Position numbers and translations under genes: made by a program. A stretch of 64,000 bases of DNA from an uncultured Prochlorococcus sp. (GTDB lineage Bacteria; Cyanobacteriota; Cyanobacteriia; PCC-6307; Cyanobiaceae), in NCBI GenBank assembly GCA_902596585.1, contig CACJUL010000004.1, positions 1 to 64,000 of the forward strand, in the 5' to 3' direction. Shown piece after piece: positions 44,392-53,701 of the stretch (the stretch's first letter is position 1; each line of letters starts with the position of its first letter). Under the pieces are notes generated by a model, which was not told the DNA's origin, made no database searches, and worked only from the letters and a program-made list of their open reading frames with translations.

Positions 44392-44545
44392 GTTTATCTT
44401 CTACGGAATGATTTTCTGCTTTTTGAATCATCCTTACCATTGAATCCACCATTAATCTTTTTGCAGAAGTTACTTTTAATCCAGAGGGAGTGGTTGATAT
44501 TTGTTCTCCAGGGCGATCATATGAAGTTGGTCTAAATGGAGTCAT
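44366..44545 (-). CDS. Small conserved-looking protein overlapping cpeS start
   Basis: 59 aa read manually: [59 protein letters not shown]; 26 nt overlap with the cpeS start; not in ORF track. Confidence 0.65.
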   Translation of the reverse strand: MTPFRPTSYDRPGEQISTTPSGLKVTSAKRLMVDSMVRMIQKAENHSVEDKLDEESNNN

Positions 44546-44662
44546 CTAATCACTTTAAAAATTAATCGATTACTATTCTTGCATGAATTCTTCTTGATGT
44601 AGTTGTTGTTTGCAAAAATGTTATATCTTTATTCTTTAATTACAGAATTCTTAATTAATTTG

Positions 44663-45298
44663 TTATTTAGGCATTTTATTTTTTGCTAACCCTGAAATAG
44701 TAGCTAAAGCAAACATTCCCAAAAGAGCAACACCTAGAAATAATCCTGCTCCCTGGCTAACTCCAGCTCCCACCGCTACAAGTATAGAGTCACTGATTAT
44801 AAGACTTATTAATAATGCTGGAGTAAATATTTTCCAGCGAGTTCCTCCAATACCAATTGCATAGCTTAGAAAATCAAAAAGGCCAGTCATTAGTAGACCT
44901 GTCATAAGAAAGAAATTTTCTTCTAGTTGGTTTTGATTGAAACTTTCAATCTTTTTCATTGCTTTTGGGCCTACTAAATTACGTACAGGAACCCGACCAT
45001 AATTTCTTGCAATAAAGAAAGCAGCTTGGCAAAAAACGATATCAGAGAAGATTATTGTCATGTAACCTTTTTGAAATCCTAGTAATGAACCAGCTAGCAG
45101 AGAATAAGCTGAACTTGGAAGAGCGGGCAAAATAATACTTACTCCTCTAAGTATGAATATTCCAAAAGGAGCCCAAATTCCCATACTTTCTATTTTGTTT
45201 CTAAGAGGCTCAATCCCATAATTTTGGATTAAGTAAATCAATACAACAAATATTGCTATAAAAAAAACTACTGAGAGAAATTTTTGTATTTTATTCAT
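44663..45298 (-). CDS. TVP38/TMEM64 (DedA-like SNARE-associated) membrane protein
   Basis: 211 aa; FGIFILRGVSIILPALPSSAYSLLAGSLLGFQKGY. Confidence 0.82.
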   Translation of the reverse strand: MNKIQKFLSVVFFIAIFVVLIYLIQNYGIEPLRNKIESMGIWAPFGIFILRGVSIILPALPSSAYSLLAGSLLGFQKGYMTIIFSDIVFCQAAFFIARNYGRVPVRNLVGPKAMKKIESFNQNQLEENFFLMTGLLMTGLFDFLSYAIGIGGTRWKIFTPALLISLIISDSILVAVGAGVSQGAGLFLGVALLGMFALATISGLAKNKMPK

Positions 45299-45446
45299 TA
45301 TTTTTCTAATTAACTTATTGAAAGTAAGTTTTTAATTTAATATTTGATTGTATCTATAATAGAAATACTAATCAATAAAAATTTTTACAAATTTTTAATC
45401 TTGTATTTACCCCCTGATAAAAAATTTTTGTATTTCAGAAGTATTC

Positions 45447-45866
45447 ATGGTTCATTATAAGAATAAAATTAGTTCAATATTTCTTAGAAATAGCATTGGT
45501 TTAGTCCTTTCGATAATCGTTTCCATTTGTATATCTATAAATCAAGCAAATGCTTTGACTCATGAATGGGTTGGAGTTCCTAAAAGCGAATATGGAGAAC
45601 AGTTTTGGGATAGAGAAAGCATTAAAAGGAATGAGGATGGTTCTGTGAGAATATTGAGTAAATTTATTCCCAAAACAAAAAGTGAGATTACTAAGGATAT
45701 TCTTTATACAATGGATATAAATTGTTTTGAAAAATCATTTAGAGACGTTGATGTCTCTATAGATGAAGTAAATAGTGATTTTAATGATTTAGCTGATTGG
45801 CAAGATCCAAATGGAGACGAATTGATTTTGGGAGTTATTGGTCAAGTCTGCAGAGTGGAAAAATAA
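45447..45866 (+). CDS. Secreted hypothetical protein
   Basis: 139 aa with N-terminal signal-like TM ending ANALTHEW; no domain recognised with certainty. Confidence 0.6.
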   Translation: MVHYKNKISSIFLRNSIGLVLSIIVSICISINQANALTHEWVGVPKSEYGEQFWDRESIKRNEDGSVRILSKFIPKTKSEITKDILYTMDINCFEKSFRDVDVSIDEVNSDFNDLADWQDPNGDELILGVIGQVCRVEK

Positions 45867-45930
45867 AAAATTTGAATTATAAAAAATAAAATGAAAAAGA
45901 AATTACAAGTTCTCCATTTTTAGAAAGTAG

Positions 45931-45955
45931 AAAACCCCGCCAAGACGAGGTTTTA
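45931..45955. terminator. Hairpin terminator-like structure
   Basis: AAAACCCCGCCAAGACGAGGTTTT inverted repeat flanked by A/T tracts. Confidence 0.6.
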
Positions 45956-45957
45956 AC

Positions 45958-45979
45958 GGTGCCAGGACCCAGATTTGAA
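45958..45979 (-). repeat. 22-nt duplicate of the 3' end of tRNA-Phe (att-like)
   Basis: GGTGCCAGGACCCAGATTTGAA identical to 46645-46666 at the 3' end of tRNA-Phe, same orientation. Confidence 0.85.
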
Positions 45980-45997
45980 TGAGGTGCTGGTGGGACC

Positions 45998-46021
45998 TTA
46001 TAACTCAAAACATAGTTATAA
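45998..46021. repeat. 8-bp perfect inverted repeat TTATAACT...AGTTATAA
   Basis: Read directly; 8 nt loop. Confidence 0.7.
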
Positions 46022-46049
46022 CTTAATTCTTAATTATAAAAACCACTAC

Positions 46050-46068
46050 TTCCATACCACTTCCATAC
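46050..46068. repeat. 19-nt direct repeat copy 1: TTCCATACCACTTCCATAC
   Basis: Identical to 46585-46603; itself two TTCCATAC octamers at 11 bp spacing. Confidence 0.9.
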
Positions 46069-46148
46069 TGGGTTGATAATTTTGTTAAAAGAAAAAATCA
46101 TAATTTGAATCTTTTAAAGTATGGAAGTTTATATTTTCAAAAATAAAT

Positions 46149-46574
46149 GTGTTATTGTTTTATTTAATAAATTTTCATAAAATAAAGAACAAAAAAATAT
46201 TCCTTTTAGCATTTATACCTTTTCTTATTATTGGATGTGACTCAGTAGGTGGAGTAAATTTAACTGATACCAGAGGAAATAAATATACGTTTAAAAATGA
46301 GAGTGTTACTTGTACCGCAGATTCTGTGTGGGGAGATATAGATTGTGTTGGTTCTGCAATTAAGAAAGATATTGGGGGTTCAAGGTTTACAACTCAATTC
46401 CCAGAAACAGAATGCATGAGTTACTTTATGTTTTCAAAGAGTGCTTTTGGTCCTGCAAGAAGATACTATACAAAGTTAAAAAAGGATGTCTTATGTCAAG
46501 CAGCAAATCAACTTGGGAAGATATCCCCTCTTAAAACAAAAGAAGTATTTAATGTTCCAAGTAAATATAAATAA
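46149..46574 (+). CDS. Putative lipoprotein of unknown function (GTG start)
   Basis: 141 aa; N-terminal TM with lipobox-like FLIIGC. Confidence 0.6.
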   Translation: MLLFYLINFHKIKNKKIFLLAFIPFLIIGCDSVGGVNLTDTRGNKYTFKNESVTCTADSVWGDIDCVGSAIKKDIGGSRFTTQFPETECMSYFMFSKSAFGPARRYYTKLKKDVLCQAANQLGKISPLKTKEVFNVPSKYK

Positions 46575-46584
46575 ACATTTTATT

Positions 46585-46603
46585 TTCCATACCACTTCCA
46601 TAC
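46585..46603. repeat. 19-nt direct repeat copy 2: TTCCATACCACTTCCATAC
   Basis: Identical to 46050-46068. Confidence 0.9.
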
Positions 46604-46617
46604 CACTATAAAAAATA

Positions 46618-46642
46618 AAAACCCTGTCATAGACAGGGTTTA
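46618..46642 (-). terminator. Terminator hairpin downstream of tRNA-Phe
   Basis: AAACCCTGTC ATA GACAGGGTTT immediately 3' of the tRNA (minus strand). Confidence 0.8.
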
Positions 46643-46646
46643 AAGG

Positions 46647-46719
46647 TGCCAGGACCCAGATTTGAACTGGGGACACGGCGATTTTCAGTCGCCTGCTCTA
46701 CCAACTGAGCTATCCCGGC
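46647..46719 (-). tRNA. tRNA-Phe (GAA)
   Basis: GCCGGGATAGCTCAGTTGGTAGAGCAGGCGACTGAAAATCGCCGTGTCCCCAGTTCAAATCTGGGTCCTGGCA cloverleaf, anticodon GAA. Confidence 0.96.
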
Positions 46720-46811
46720 TCTAACTTATATACTTTAAATTAAGATGTGTAGTTTGTGAAACCTTTTTCATTAAAAAATTTATATCTTGATCGAATATCT
46801 TAAAGAAACTA

Positions 46812-48041
46812 TCATTTAGCATTGATTGCTAATATTGCAGTTCCAAATGAAGTGGTTTTTTTACAAGAAATTATCGGTATGTTTATAATTCTTTCTCTTA
46901 TTTTTCTCCATTGAGGATTTTTTGAACCGCCACCAACAGTAATAATTTTTTTTGGAAGTGAACCTGTAAACTCCTGCATTTTTTCCCATCCTTTCAGTTC
47001 AATGTTAGCTAGACCCTCGAATAATGCATGTAAATAAAGTGAGTCGCTAACTGGTCTAGGACCAAGAACCGGCTCTAAATTAGAGTCATTAATAGGAAAT
47101 CTCTCACCCTTACTATTTAGAGGTAAAAGATTTAAAGAAGTATTTTTCGATGTGTTTATTTGTCTACTAAGTTCTTTGATTTCCGAATCAGAAAAAAATT
47201 TAGATAAGATACCACATCCTGCGTTTGAAGACCCTCCGCAGACCCAATCATTACGTACTCTATGAGTTGTAATTCCTTTTTCTTTTATTGGATGATTAAT
47301 AATTTTTTTAACCACTATGGTTGTTCCTAAAACTGTAAGACCATCTTCTTTTTCTAAACCTGCAGCAATTAAATTTGCATTGGAGTCAGTAGTGCCTGAG
47401 ATTAAAATTAATTTTCTACTCAAGTTGAATTTTGCTGCTAAACCAGAATTAACTGGCCCAATAATTTCTCCACTCTTTATTATTTTAGGTAAGCATTTTT
47501 GCCAAGCAGTATTAAGAAAGCTTTTGGGCCATGACTCTTTTATTAAATCCCAACCAAGTTTAAGATTATTTCCTTCTTCTCCATGCGTCCAATCTTTTAA
47601 AAACCAGCCAGTGATCCAATCAGATTGATGTCTTAAAAGTATATTTGTTCCATATTGATCGATTAGTTTTAATGCTTTAGAGAGACTACTGTATGGTGTG
47701 CGTAAATGATCGTCTTCTGAAGTTAACGATTCAATAAGGATTTTATTTTCAATACAAGCCTCTCCATAAGGTATTGCTTCTCCTAAGGGCTCGCCTTTTA
47801 AATTTGATGCTGTCAAAGTTCCTGATGTGCCAGATATGGCCAATTTATTAAGATTACTTTTTACCTCAATAGGAACTTTATCTAAAAGATTTTCACAAGA
47901 ATTTATCCAAGAATTTGGATTTTTAAAGCCGTATTTGTAAGGGACTGAGTTCGAATATATTAAATCCTTATGAATATTAATTATAGATATTCTTGCACCA
48001 CTGGTTCCAAAATCTAATCCTCCAAAAAAATTATCAGGCAT
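46812..48041 (-). CDS. FGGY-family carbohydrate kinase
   Basis: 409 aa; GGLDFGTSGARISII, GTTDSNANLIAAGL, ITVGGGSKNPQWRKIRERI. Confidence 0.88.
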   Translation of the reverse strand: MPDNFFGGLDFGTSGARISIINIHKDLIYSNSVPYKYGFKNPNSWINSCENLLDKVPIEVKSNLNKLAISGTSGTLTASNLKGEPLGEAIPYGEACIENKILIESLTSEDDHLRTPYSSLSKALKLIDQYGTNILLRHQSDWITGWFLKDWTHGEEGNNLKLGWDLIKESWPKSFLNTAWQKCLPKIIKSGEIIGPVNSGLAAKFNLSRKLILISGTTDSNANLIAAGLEKEDGLTVLGTTIVVKKIINHPIKEKGITTHRVRNDWVCGGSSNAGCGILSKFFSDSEIKELSRQINTSKNTSLNLLPLNSKGERFPINDSNLEPVLGPRPVSDSLYLHALFEGLANIELKGWEKMQEFTGSLPKKIITVGGGSKNPQWRKIRERIINIPIISCKKTTSFGTAILAINAK

Positions 48042-48048
48042 AAATATT

Positions 48049-49290
48049 TTATAAAAATACTTTTGATGCCTCTGCTAATTGAACTGCTTTATCTTCTACA
48101 TTTTCCCAAGGTAGCTCAAGATCTCTTCTGCCAAAATGTCCGTATGATGCTGTCTTTCTGAAAAAATTACCCCCCATTTGTTTGGGTAAATTTCTTAAGT
48201 TAAATTCTTTTATTATTGCTTCAGGTCTTAAATCAAAGTGCTCAATTATAAGCTCAGTTAAGTTAGCTTTAGATATAACTCCAGTATCAAAAGTTTCTAC
48301 GAGAATGGAAATCGGTTTTGCTACACCAATCGCATAACTTAATTGTACTTCGGCTTTTTTTGCTAATTTTGCCTTTACTATACTTTTTGCTACATAACGT
48401 GCAGCATAAGCGGCTGATCTATCCACTTTTGTGGGATCTTTGCCTGAGAATGCACCACCTCCATGTCTTGCATATCCACCATAAGTATCTACTATTATTT
48501 TTCTACCTGTAAGTCCTGCATCCCCCTGAGGTCCTCCTACGACAAATTTCCCTGTTGGGTTAACTAAGAATCTTGTTTTGTTAATGTTTGGTTTGATTTT
48601 TAAATCTTCAGTAGCTGGAATTACAACATTAGTCCATAAATCATTTTTTATTTTTTGACGTATCTCTTGTTCATCTTTGATTCCATCAATTTCAGGATTA
48701 TGTTGAGTTGAAATTAAGATGGTATTTATTGAAACTGGAACCCCTTTTTCGTAATCAATGCTTACTTGAGTCTTGCCATCAGGTAATAGATAGTTAAGGA
48801 CTTTTTCATGTCTTACTTTGGCAAGTTGAATGGCTAATCTATGCGCCAAGCTAATCGGTAATGGCATCAATTCAGGCGTTTCATCGCATGCATAACCAAA
48901 CATTATTCCTTGATCACCAGCCCCGGTATTGTTTTCCAAATCATAGTTAATATCATCTGCTTCGTTTACTCCTTGTGAAATATCGGGCGATTGCTCATCA
49001 AGGGCTACTAAAACAGCACAACTATTTGCGTCAAAGCCACCTGCTTTATAGCCCTCATATCCAATTTCTTTAATTACATTCCTGACTAGTTTTATATAGT
49101 CAACTTTTGCTTTTGAAGTTATTTCTCCAGTAAGTAAACAAAGACCAGTATTAACAACAGTTTCGCAGGCAACCCTGCTTTCTGGATCTTCTGTTAATAG
49201 AGCATCTAAAACAGCGTCACTTATTTGATCACAAATTTTGTCTGGGTGTCCTTCAGTAACTGATTCGGAAGTGAAGATGAAATCACTCAT
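48049..49290 (-). CDS. metK: S-adenosylmethionine synthetase
   Basis: 413 aa; [59 protein letters not shown]. Confidence 0.97.
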   Translation of the reverse strand: MSDFIFTSESVTEGHPDKICDQISDAVLDALLTEDPESRVACETVVNTGLCLLTGEITSKAKVDYIKLVRNVIKEIGYEGYKAGGFDANSCAVLVALDEQSPDISQGVNEADDINYDLENNTGAGDQGIMFGYACDETPELMPLPISLAHRLAIQLAKVRHEKVLNYLLPDGKTQVSIDYEKGVPVSINTILISTQHNPEIDGIKDEQEIRQKIKNDLWTNVVIPATEDLKIKPNINKTRFLVNPTGKFVVGGPQGDAGLTGRKIIVDTYGGYARHGGGAFSGKDPTKVDRSAAYAARYVAKSIVKAKLAKKAEVQLSYAIGVAKPISILVETFDTGVISKANLTELIIEHFDLRPEAIIKEFNLRNLPKQMGGNFFRKTASYGHFGRRDLELPWENVEDKAVQLAEASKVFL

Positions 49291-49429
49291 TGATGTTTGG
49301 TTTGTAGTATCAAAGGTTATCCTAATTTAGACTGTCATTACTAATCAAATATTGTAAATTTTAAAAAACTTCTTCAAAAGTAAAAGCCTTTTTATTTGTC
49401 ATGTCTATCTTCAACAAAAAAGTATGAGT

Positions 49430-50521
49430 TTAGACTGTTTCAGGTGCAGTCACTGGAATTTCTTCATTTTCGTCAGTTTGCTCAAATAACATTTGCTTAT
49501 ATTTCGCTGCCATTTCTTCAGCTTTACTAAATACTTTTTGAGGGTCAGTTAGCATATCGCCTGGTTCAGGCTCAAGCGCTTTTGTAGATAATGAAATTCT
49601 TCCTCTTTCAGAATCAAGATCAATAATCATTACTTTCATTTGATCACTAACATTTAAAATATTATGAGGAGTTTCTATATGTTCATGACTGATCTCAGAT
49701 ATATGCAAAAGACCACTAACTCCTCCAATATCAATAAAAGCTCCATATGGCTTAATACCTTTAACTGAGCCTACTACAACTTCACCTACTTCAAGTCTAT
49801 TCATTTTTTTCTCGACCAATGCTCTTCTATGACTTAATACTAATCTGTTTCTCTCCTCATCAACTTCAAGAAATTTTAGAGGTAAGTACTCACCTTCTAA
49901 ATCATCTTTAATCTTTCGAGCACTGATGTGAGAACCTGGGATAAAACCTCTTAACCCTTCAACCCTAACAAGTGCTCCTCCTCTGTTTGTTGCAAAAACT
50001 TCAGAATAAATAGTTGCATCTTCTTTTTGTAGTTGTCTAACTCTTTCCCACGCTCTTTGATATTCAATTCTTCTAATTGAGAGTGCTAATTGTCCATCTT
50101 CATTTTCTTCGCTCATTATGAAAAATTCTCTGCTTTCTGAAGGTTGTAAAACTTCAGTTAGTCCCTCAACCCTATTTATTGATACCTCTTGAACAGGCAT
50201 AAAAGCAGCAGTTTTTGCACCTATGTCAATCATTGCTCCTTTGGGTTCTAGGGCAAAAACAGTTCCTTTTACTAAATCACCAGGCTTAAAGTTATAGTCA
50301 TATTTACCCAAAAGCGATGCGAATTCTTCTTGTGTGAATCCTGCATTATCAAAATCCGTATTTGTTCTGCTGGAGGAAGAATCTGCTGAAGGAACATCGT
50401 TCTTTTCAAATGATAAATCTTCCTCATTTTGGGATACTGAATCAGTTTCTAAGTTAGACGAATTGTTAATCTCTTTATCTTCAGAAAGTTCCTTAATTGT
50501 TGGAGAAGAATTTTCGTTCAT
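49430..50521 (-). CDS. rpsA: 30S ribosomal protein S1
   Basis: 363 aa; multiple S1 repeats: GDLVKGTVFALEPKGAMIDIGAKTAAFMP, GEVVVGSVKGIKPYGAFIDIGGVSGLLHISEIS. Confidence 0.95.
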   Translation of the reverse strand: MNENSSPTIKELSEDKEINNSSNLETDSVSQNEEDLSFEKNDVPSADSSSSRTNTDFDNAGFTQEEFASLLGKYDYNFKPGDLVKGTVFALEPKGAMIDIGAKTAAFMPVQEVSINRVEGLTEVLQPSESREFFIMSEENEDGQLALSIRRIEYQRAWERVRQLQKEDATIYSEVFATNRGGALVRVEGLRGFIPGSHISARKIKDDLEGEYLPLKFLEVDEERNRLVLSHRRALVEKKMNRLEVGEVVVGSVKGIKPYGAFIDIGGVSGLLHISEISHEHIETPHNILNVSDQMKVMIIDLDSERGRISLSTKALEPEPGDMLTDPQKVFSKAEEMAAKYKQMLFEQTDENEEIPVTAPETV

Positions 50522-50627
50522 TTTTTACATCGCAGACTACCTTGGGTAGTTAGAAAGGAATGCTATTAGCCTGCAAACAAATAGCAAAAATATTAATTTA
50601 ATTATTCTACACTCAAAGATGCTTATT

Positions 50628-51107
50628 TTATAAAATTGAAGCTAATTGGTTTTTTGAATTTCCTTTTAAAGATTCGAGGGTAGAGATAAAATCTTTTACT
50701 CCATTAAATTTTCTGTAAACTGAAGCATATCTTATGTAAGCTACTTCGTTTTCTTTCCTCAGGTTTTTAAGTATTAACTCTCCAATTTGAGTTGTTTTAA
50801 TATCTTTATTAGAGTTATGTATAATTTGTGATTCAATACCATCTACAAAATTAATTATTGCTTCACTAGTGAAGGAAGTCTTCTCGCAAGCCCGTGATAT
50901 ACCAGTAAATAATTTTTCTTTATCAAATAATTCTCTGCCCCCATCTTTTTTGATAACCGAAATTGGCATTGATTCAACTCTTTCATAAGTGGTAAATCTA
51001 AAGCTGCAATTTAAACATTCTCTCCTCCTACGAACACTTTTACCACTATCAGCAGATCTTGATTCCAAAACTCTGCTATCTGTATTTTGACAGGTTGGAC
51101 ACTGCAT
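50628..51107 (-). CDS. nrdR: Transcriptional repressor NrdR
   Basis: 159 aa; [43 protein letters not shown]. Confidence 0.96.
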   Translation of the reverse strand: MQCPTCQNTDSRVLESRSADSGKSVRRRRECLNCSFRFTTYERVESMPISVIKKDGGRELFDKEKLFTGISRACEKTSFTSEAIINFVDGIESQIIHNSNKDIKTTQIGELILKNLRKENEVAYIRYASVYRKFNGVKDFISTLESLKGNSKNQLASIL

Positions 51108-51168
51108 ATAGCTAAATAAGGTGATCTTTAACCCTAATACTAGAGTATTATTTAAATTATGAAAAGTA

Positions 51169-51197
51169 AAAAACCCTCTTTAACAAGAGGGTTTTAA
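51169..51197. terminator. Bidirectional-looking terminator between psbT and nrdR
   Basis: AAAACCCTCTTTAACAAGAGGGTTTT perfect stem. Confidence 0.8.
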
Positions 51198-51204
51198 AAT
51201 TGAT

Positions 51205-51303
51205 TCATTTTCTATCAAATTTAGGGGGATCTCTAAAGGCGACAGCGAAGAATAAAGTAACAACTGCGAGAGTTAAAATAAGAACGTAAGCAAAAGCTTC
51301 CAT
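51205..51303 (-). CDS. psbT: Photosystem II protein T
   Basis: 32 aa read manually: [32 protein letters not shown]; next to psbB. Confidence 0.96.
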   Translation of the reverse strand: MEAFAYVLILTLAVVTLFFAVAFRDPPKFDRK

Positions 51304-51326
51304 GAGATTAATTAATAAAGTTTAGT

Positions 51327-52850
51327 TTAAACCCTTCCAGGGATTCTTCTAGTGGATTCGTCACCAAGTTTTTTGAATAAACCGAATTCAACTTGGTCTC
51401 CAATCTCAGCATCAATACCAGCAAAGGAATTTCGATAAAGAGTTCTTGAAGCATGCCACCAGTGGCCAAATAGGAATAGCAATCCAAAACATAAATGTGC
51501 GTATGTAAACCATGCTCTAGGGGAGCTTCGGAATACACCGTCAGACTTATAAGTTTCTCTATCAAACTTGAAGGCTTCTCCAAGCTGCGCTTTTCTAGCT
51601 AATCTTTTAACTACTGCAGGATCAGTAAATGTTTGACCGTTTAAGTCACCTCCATAAATAGTTGCAGTAATGCCAGTTTGCTCGAATGAATACTTTGCTT
51701 CAGCTCTTCTAAATGGAATGTCTGCCCTTACATTTCCTTCTTTATCTTCAAGTATAACAGGGAAGTTTTCAAAGAAATTAGGTATTCTTCTAACCTCTAA
51801 CTCGTTACCTTCCTTATCTTGGAAAGCAATGTGTCCTTGCCAACCAGTTGGTAAACCGTCGCCATTGACTAGAGCACCCACTCTGAATAATCCTCCTTTA
51901 GCTGGACTATTTCCAACATAATCATAGAAGGCTAATTTCTCTGGAATCGATGCGTATGCCTCTTCTTTAGTGGCACCATTATCTATAGCAGCTTGAACCC
52001 TTCTATTGATTTCAGTTTTGAAATAGCCTGAATCCCATTGATATCTGGTGGGTCCAAATAACTCAACTGGAGTAGTAGCTGATCCGTACCACATTGTTCC
52101 GGCTACAACAAAAGATACAAATAAAACGGCAGCTAGAGCACTAGCTAAAACCCCTTCAAGACTTCCAAGTTTTAAAGCTCTATAAAGTCTTTCTCCAGGT
52201 CTGTTGGTAATATGAAAAATCCCTCCGATTATACCCATAAGTCCAGCCGCAATATGATTAGCAACTATTCCTCCTGGATTGAAAGGATTAAATCCTTCAA
52301 CTCCCCAGGATGGAGCTACAGGTTCTACATGACCAGATAAGCCATAAGGATCAGAGACCCAAATCCCAACGTTGGCACAATGAAATGCTCCAAAACCGAA
52401 ACAAGTAAGTCCTGCTAAAAGAAGATGAATTCCAAAGATTCTTGGGAGGTCCAGAGCAGGCTCTCCGGTTCTTGAGTCTTCCCATAAATCTAAGTCCCAG
52501 TATGTCCAGTGCCAAATAGAAGCCAACATGAGTAATCCACTAAATACTATGTGTGCTGCTGCAACTCCTTCAAAACTCCAGAATCCAGGATCAACTCCAG
52601 TGGCACCAGTAATATCCCATCCGTTCCAACTACTTGTAATACCTAGTCTTGACATGAAAGGCATTACATACATTCCCTGTCTCCACATAGGATTAAGAAC
52701 AGGATCAGAAGGATCAAAAATGGCTAATTCATAAAGAGCCATAGAACCGGCCCAGCCGGCTAATAATGCAGTATGCATAAGATGCACAGCGAGTAGTCGA
52801 CCTGGGTCATTAATAACTACTGTGTGAACTCGATACCAAGGCAATCCCAT
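51327..52850 (-). CDS. psbB: Photosystem II CP47 chlorophyll apoprotein
   Basis: 507 aa; [43 protein letters not shown]. Confidence 0.98.
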   Translation of the reverse strand: MGLPWYRVHTVVINDPGRLLAVHLMHTALLAGWAGSMALYELAIFDPSDPVLNPMWRQGMYVMPFMSRLGITSSWNGWDITGATGVDPGFWSFEGVAAAHIVFSGLLMLASIWHWTYWDLDLWEDSRTGEPALDLPRIFGIHLLLAGLTCFGFGAFHCANVGIWVSDPYGLSGHVEPVAPSWGVEGFNPFNPGGIVANHIAAGLMGIIGGIFHITNRPGERLYRALKLGSLEGVLASALAAVLFVSFVVAGTMWYGSATTPVELFGPTRYQWDSGYFKTEINRRVQAAIDNGATKEEAYASIPEKLAFYDYVGNSPAKGGLFRVGALVNGDGLPTGWQGHIAFQDKEGNELEVRRIPNFFENFPVILEDKEGNVRADIPFRRAEAKYSFEQTGITATIYGGDLNGQTFTDPAVVKRLARKAQLGEAFKFDRETYKSDGVFRSSPRAWFTYAHLCFGLLFLFGHWWHASRTLYRNSFAGIDAEIGDQVEFGLFKKLGDESTRRIPGRV

Positions 52851-53072
52851 CGGTTAATTTCTAGTAACTATGCTGAATAAACAGCTAAACATCACGATAG
52901 TAAGGGTTTTTTAGTCTTTGGGGGATTTTTGTAAATAAATTTATTTTCTTGCAAAAAATGGCCAAATCAAAGTTAAGCACTTTGTTTACAAGGAATTTTG
53001 GGCTAAAAATTGTTAATATTTTGGTCACAATTCTCAAAGTAAAACGCCAAAATAAGAAAAATAACAAAAAAA

Positions 53073-53435
53073 ATGGCAACTATTAGATTCATCCGTGAGG
53101 ATTTGGAGATCCAATGTAATCCTGGCGAAAATTTAAGAGAACTAGTGATGAGAGAGAATCTACAACTTTATGGATTAAAAGGTATCTTAGGCAACTGTGG
53201 AGGCGCAGGACAATGTAGTACTTGTTTTATTTCAGTTGAAGGAGGAAATAAAAACTCACTAAGTCCTCTTACCTCTGTTGAAGAAGAAAAACTCAAAAAT
53301 AGGCCAGAAAATTGGCGACTTGCTTGCCAAACACTCATTAAATCTTCTGCAGTGATTTTAACAAAACCACAATCTCCTCCATCTAACCTAGAAGAACTAA
53401 AAAAAATTAGCGAAAATAAAAAATTACCTCGATAA
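53073..53435 (+). CDS. 2Fe-2S ferredoxin-like protein
   Basis: 120 aa; GNCGGAGQCSTCFISV ... RLACQT. Confidence 0.9.
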   Translation: MATIRFIREDLEIQCNPGENLRELVMRENLQLYGLKGILGNCGGAGQCSTCFISVEGGNKNSLSPLTSVEEEKLKNRPENWRLACQTLIKSSAVILTKPQSPPSNLEELKKISENKKLPR

Positions 53436-53538
53436 ATTGTTTAAGACTGTTAATCAGTTAATAAAAATTGTTGATTTTTTCACTTTATTCCAATTTATGT
53501 GTCTATAGTCTTAATACTTATATAGAACTCTCTTTTAA

Positions 53539-53691
53539 ATGGAAACAACCAACTTTGGATTCGTAGCAAGTTTATTGTTTGTAGGAGTGCCAACAATATT
53601 CCTTATAGGATTATTTATCTCTACCCAAGATGGTGAAAAATCAAGCTTCTACTCAGATTCTAGTAAAGGTAGGCTTGGGCCAAAACGTTAA
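53539..53691 (+). CDS. psbM: Photosystem II protein M
   Basis: 50 aa read manually: METTNFGFVASLLFVGVPTIFLIGLFISTQDGEKSSFYSDSSKGRLGPKR. Confidence 0.93.
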   Translation: METTNFGFVASLLFVGVPTIFLIGLFISTQDGEKSSFYSDSSKGRLGPKR

Positions 53692-53701
53692 AATTCTATA
53701 A

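Larger units (their letters stand above)
45958..46666. mobile_element. Candidate minimal non-autonomous element or integration scar at the 3' end of tRNA-Phe
   Basis: Bounded by direct repeats of the tRNA-Phe 3' end; contains paired 19-nt direct repeats and one lipoprotein ORF; no integrase present. Confidence 0.45.

Noticed and set aside
45958-45979. Second tRNA-Phe gene
   Set aside because: Only the 3' 22 nt match; sequence diverges before the anticodon arm, so it cannot fold as a tRNA.
51308-51583. 91-aa minus ORF
   Set aside because: Alternative frame within psbB; spurious.
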